From contig NW_023276807.1 in assembly GCF_003668045.3 (NCBI RefSeq), forward strand, positions 228,684,167 through 228,748,166: a stretch of DNA of 64,000 bases, in the 5' to 3' direction. The position numbers and the translations under genes were made by a program. Each line of letters opens with the position of its first letter. Positions within the stretch are counted from its first letter, which is position 1. The notes below the pieces were generated by a model. It was not told the DNA's origin. It ran no database searches and worked only from the letters and a program-made list of their open reading frames with translations. This document shows, piece after piece, positions 60,131-64,000 of the stretch. This DNA comes from Cricetulus griseus. Taxonomy: Eukaryota; Chordata; Mammalia; Rodentia; Cricetidae.

Positions 60131-61402
60131 ACTCCCTTGAGTCGATGTCTAAATATTCAGACAGCCCTCTGAATGGAATATTTGGCCAGCCAAACTCCAT
60201 CAGATTCCACAGGTAAGGCAGAAGGATGAGATGGTGACCTTTAGCTGGCACCTGTAACTACCATCCATTGAGGCACACATGCAATGGAGAGTTCTTGCCA
60301 GAAGATTTTACAAAAAAACCCACAATGGGTAAGTATAGACAATATCTCTCAAATGACTGATAGTCTCCATGAGTTCTTACAGTAATAATATTAACAATTC
60401 CCTTTATAGGATTTTGTAACAAAAATACGAGGAACAGTCTCATCAGTTGCTCATTTCTCTATATTATTGTGACCAAATGAGGTCACAGATACTTGGTATG
60501 TCAGTGCCATTCTCATGATCACTTATCTTTGACATGTCCTTGTCATGGCATATATTATACAATCAACATAATCACTATATTACTCAGTGAAGTAATGAAT
60601 GGACAAGTTTCTGAAAAAAATTGTATGGTATGAATATATTTTCTGTGACACAGCTTCACAAATGAAGGATTATTTTAAATGCTAGTCTACCACTTTTATT
60701 TTGAAATATAGGACACAAACCAGGAACTGAAATGAGTCATGTAAGGCAACATAAATGAGAGAATTCGTTACTGAAGCTGAGTCTCACTCTTACCCTATAT
60801 ATGTTTCACTTTCCAGGTCCCATTGTATATGCACTGTCATTTACAAATTTCACAGAGTGAGAGAAACACAATACAGTTTGTTCACTGGGAGCTGAAAGCC
60901 AGTGTGATTTGCACATTGGCCCAGGCATGAATGACTCTTAGGATGCTTTGGAATTTACTCTTCATTGGTGTCATACTTCTAGAAATCCTGCCCTCTGGAT
61001 GCCATGGAGCCCGAAGAACTCTTTCCAATGTATTTCCCATTTCTTATTATCTTGTTACACATCCATCAAAAACATAATGGATGTTCACCAAAAGATCTGT
61101 TCCCAAAATCTGAAGCCATCAGGCCAATAGAGAGTGGAAGGTCCAAATGGAAAGAGATAACTGTGCATGTTTTCTCTGACAGCAACATGAGACATGTTCT
61201 TATTTAAAATGTATTCCCTGGCAACAGCTATCTAGAGTTGAAGTATGGTTCTCTTATGCTATTGTTTGAGTTGTAGTTAAGTACAGATTTTAGTATATTA
61301 AGACTAGGTTACAATAGCAATTAATGTTCTCAACTCCAATTATCAGCCCATAAATTCAATGTGCCTTAATCTTAAAAATGAGTTATATCCAGTTGAACAC
61401 TG
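60131..61402. other. No gene recognised
   Basis: Unassigned sequence with only short open frames. Confidence 0.4.
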
Positions 61403-61712
61403 GTTGTGGTGGTTTGAAAGAAAATGTCCTCCAAAGGGAGTGGCCTTGTTGGAGGAAGTATGTCACTGTGGAGGTGGGCTTTGAGGTCGCACCCCCAGTG
61501 AAACAGACCACTTCCTGTTGCTTTCAAGCCAAGCTGTAGGACTCTCAGCTACTTCTCCAGAACTATGTCTGCTTACACACTGTCATGTCCCACCATGATG
61601 ATGATAGATTTGACCTCTGAAGTGTAAGATGCCCCAATTAAATGTTTTTCCTTTGTAAGAGTTGTCATTATCAAAGGGCTTTTTAACAGCAATAGAAACC
61701 CTAAGAAACTGG
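61403..61712 (+). mobile_element. MaLR-like solo LTR, sense
   Basis: 'ggttgtggtggtttgaaaga', 'ggccttgttggaggaagtat', 'gactctcagctacttctcca', 'ccccaattaaatgtttttcc' and 'cagcaatagaaaccctaaga'. A well-preserved copy. Confidence 0.7.
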
Positions 61713-61917
61713 CACATGTAACATTTGCAATTACCAATAAGTACACATGCCCACCATGGACAACTAAAAGCTCTTAACAGTTATTGACTAGAGCCGGAAA
61801 GAGATGCTCAACCAGTTCTCACCACAATCACCAACACCAGTGCATTACAGGACAGGGAATAAACAGATCAGAAGTTAACTCAGCATCTAGAAAATAGTGA
61901 AAACCATACAGGCTACT

Positions 61918-62191
61918 TAACTGAGGCTGACTTACAGGTTCAGAGGTTTAGTCCATTATTGTCATGGCAGGAAACATGGCAGCATGCAGGCAGACATGGT
62001 GCTGGAGAGGTAGCTGAGAGTTCTACCAACTGATCAGCAGGCAGCAGGAAGAGAAAATGACATTGGACCTGGTTTGGGCATCTGAAACCACAAAGCCCAC
62101 CCAAAGTGACACCTACTCCTACAAGGCCACACCTCCCAATAGTTCAGTTCCCTGTGAGCCTAGGGTGTCCATTTTCATTCAAACTGCCACA
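61918..62191 (-). mobile_element. MaLR-like LTR, antisense
   Basis: 'gaggtttagtccattattgt', 'gcagacatggtgctggagag', 'ctacaaggccacacctccca' and 'cattttcattcaaactgcca'. It is the same family as, and inverted relative to, 61403-61712. Confidence 0.68.
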
Positions 62192-62336
62192 TTCCACTTC
62201 CCGCCCCCCATAGGCTTGTAGCCATATCATAATGCAGAAATACATTCAGTCCAACTTCAAAAGTCCCCATAGTCAATAACAATTCTCAACCCTGTTCTAA
62301 GACATATATATATATATAGCCACTAAGTCTAAGTAT

Positions 62337-62567
62337 TGGGTGAAAGCCTGGAGATTTGGATGAACCACAAGTCTCCTGGTCCTTTTTGAGAGAATGTCTC
62401 TCACCTTTATTGTGGAGCAGCCTTATATACAAACTTACAAAAACCCCAGGTCAAAGGGTTCACTATAAGATATTTATCCCAGTAGAGTAAGGTCAGGAAA
62501 ATAGGAGGTACCTGTGGTTATACTGGAAAACAACTCTTAGAGACCCCATGGGGGGTGGGTTCCAACA
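62337..62567 (-). mobile_element. ERV 3' LTR, antisense
   Basis: On the minus strand the LTR starts TGTTGGAACCCACC at 62567. It has GTATATAAGG (reverse of about 62421-62430) as a TATA box and CAATAAAGGTG (AATAAA, reverse of 62407-62412) as a poly(A) signal about ten bases downstream. It ends near GGCTTTCACCCA, at about 62337. A G-rich polypurine tract (reverse of 62568-62578) lies just upstream, so this is the 3' LTR of a provirus with some internal sequence left. The family is probably class II and is not named. Confidence 0.7.
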
Positions 62568-62870
62568 TCCCCCCCTTCTTTATATATAACAAAACAGTTA
62601 TCAAGTAAGAACTATAAGATAGTTCAAAGACCATAGAAGGATAATATATAAACTCTAGAACTGATAGAGACATCTTGCTTCCTAGACAGTCACCCAAAGT
62701 TTCTTGGTAACGTTGGGCATCCGTCTTTAGCCTACAGGCCACAATGTGTCTGGCAGATTTCTCAAAGGCAAACTCTATAACGAGTTTCTTGGGTGCCCAT
62801 CTTCCTCTCAGATGTAATTGGTGTGCCAGGAGCAGTTGTGTCTCACTGTCAAGAAAAAACCCTAAACCAT
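62568..62870 (-). pseudogene. ERV internal 3' remnant with polypurine tract
   Basis: The minus-strand sequence leading into the polypurine tract AAGGGGGGGGA has a 74-codon frame (62742 down to 62518) with a hydrophobic stretch before it runs into the LTR. It has no recognisable retroviral domain. The left LTR, primer site, gag and pol are not seen to the right, where an unrelated MaLR copy follows at 63141. Confidence 0.45.
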
Positions 62871-63140
62871 TTAAATGCCATATTTTCTGTAGGTCTTTGA
62901 AAGGTTTGAAGAATATCTATATATCTAGAAAACCTAACTAATATCAATAGATGAAAATCCATTCCAATACAAAGTATCAACAAATGAGGATCCATTCCAA
63001 TAAAAAGTATCATATATATATGATCCCCTATATAATCTGAATAAAAAAGCAGATCACATACTTCCAATATATAATGGCACAGGATATACATTATCATTCC
63101 TAAAGGAAGAAATGGGAGCATAGCGAGGAGATCATGGATG

Positions 63141-63474
63141 TCGTTATCAGGGTTTTATTGCTGTGAATAGATGTCATCATCATATCAACTCTTATAAAGA
63201 AAAGTATTTAACTGTGGCTGGTTTACATTTCAGTGGTTTAGTCCATTATCATCATGGTGGGAAGTATGGCATCATGCAGGCAGACATGGTACAGGGGAAA
63301 CAGCTAAAAGTTCCATATATGGATCAGCAGGCAGCAGGAAGAGAGAGCAATTACAGGCTTGGCTTGAGCTTATTAAACATCAAGCCTACCCCCTGGGACA
63401 TACTTCCTCCAACAAGGCCCCTCCTCCTAATCATGCTACTCCCTATGGGAGTCCTTTTCATTCAAACCACCACA
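63141..63474 (-). mobile_element. MaLR-like solo LTR, antisense
   Basis: 'gttttattgctgtgaataga', 'aaagaaaagtatttaactgt', 'agtccattatcatcatggtg', 'ctccaacaaggcccctcctc' and 'ttcattcaaaccaccacact'. It is full length. The 149-codon frame at 63163-63612 lies mostly in this LTR and is not a gene. Confidence 0.7.
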
Positions 63475-64000
63475 CTGAACCAAAACAAGACAAAAGCAAA
63501 ACCAAACAAACAAACAAACAACAAAAAAAAACCAGTGGATCAAACTCCAAATTCTGGATCTCCATTTCTGATAAATACTGTTCAGATCTCCAAATCCTTT
63601 CAGCTTTGTTGACTACAAACACTTCTTTCTCTAGGGCTGCTTCCACTCCCTGATAGCAACTGTCCAGACAGCAAGTCCTGTACAATTACATGAAAACATA
63701 GCAAAGATAGTTTCCCATACCAGTGTCCCCGGGTAGTTTCTCTGTCAGTCATCCTGCTTCCCCTCTACCCTGAAAGAAGAGTGAATTTCATTTCCCTTAC
63801 AGTTAGAATCTGGAAGGAACACATTGCATATCCTCTCCCATCTGGGGCACAGATTTATCAGACACAAAAGCGGAAAAGAAACTATTTAGGAAGAAGAAAT
63901 GGGACCAATGGGAAGGAGAGAGGAGACATGAAAAGGTACATAAATCTAATAATGTATTTTCATACACATGTATGAAAATATCATAAAACCATTGTTTGTA
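63475..64000. other. A-rich patch, then nothing recognised
   Basis: An (AAAC)n-type patch runs from about 63485 to 63531. The rest up to the end of the window carries no feature I can support. Confidence 0.4.

Noticed and set aside
63163..63612. 149-codon open frame
   Set aside because: Most of it is the body of a MaLR-like LTR and its end is an A-rich simple repeat.

Overview
The window looks like rodent nuclear DNA, most likely from a cricetid (hamster, vole or deer-mouse type). The evidence is the repeat content: B1, B2, B3/B4 and ID-like SINEs, rodent L1 3' ends, rodent MaLR and ERVL LTRs, a URR1-type hAT element and an IAP-type betaretrovirus-like provirus. The B1 3' half carries the form with 'cctccaaagccacagag' that I associate with cricetids rather than mouse or rat. 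The species itself cannot be fixed by reading.

I find no host protein-coding exon, tRNA, rRNA or CRISPR array that I can support. The longer open frames fall in repeats or microsatellites, have no codon-level support, or belong to the provirus. The window reads as a gene-poor intergenic or deep intronic stretch.

Layout. 0-15 kb: scattered SINEs, MaLR LTRs, a 5'-truncated L1 with a 16-bp target-site duplication (4171-4597), a large compound microsatellite (7184-7400), a solo LTR with a 6-bp duplication (12855-13187) and an ERVL-like LTR split by an L1 tail. 15-24 kb: mostly single-copy sequence, then an internally deleted IAP-like provirus on the minus strand (18667-21079), a MIR, and a hAT element with 8-bp duplications (23287-23504). 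24-36 kb: two antisense L1 blocks with an LTR-like repeat and a B4 SINE between them. 36-44 kb: mostly single-copy sequence, holding a perfect 153-bp inverted repeat with an 846-bp spacer (41329-42480). 44-51 kb: sense-strand ancient L1 copies with nested SINE and ERVL insertions. 51-64 kb: MLT1, a 460-bp solo LTR (52536-52995), B1, several MaLR LTRs, an L1 with an inverted 5' segment that carries a 257-bp element with long terminal inverted repeats (57697-57953), and an ERV 3' end (62337-62870).

The provirus keeps both LTRs, a tRNA-Phe-type primer site, the polypurine tract and the start of gag, but an internal deletion joins the start of capsid to the end of integrase, and gag also carries a frame change. 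It cannot encode replication functions. The observations most worth a second look are the perfect inverted repeat, the long-TIR element nested in L1, and the provirus with its hydrophobic Gag leader. Repeat family names below come from memory of consensus patterns. Positions of ends, duplications and motifs were read directly from the bases.
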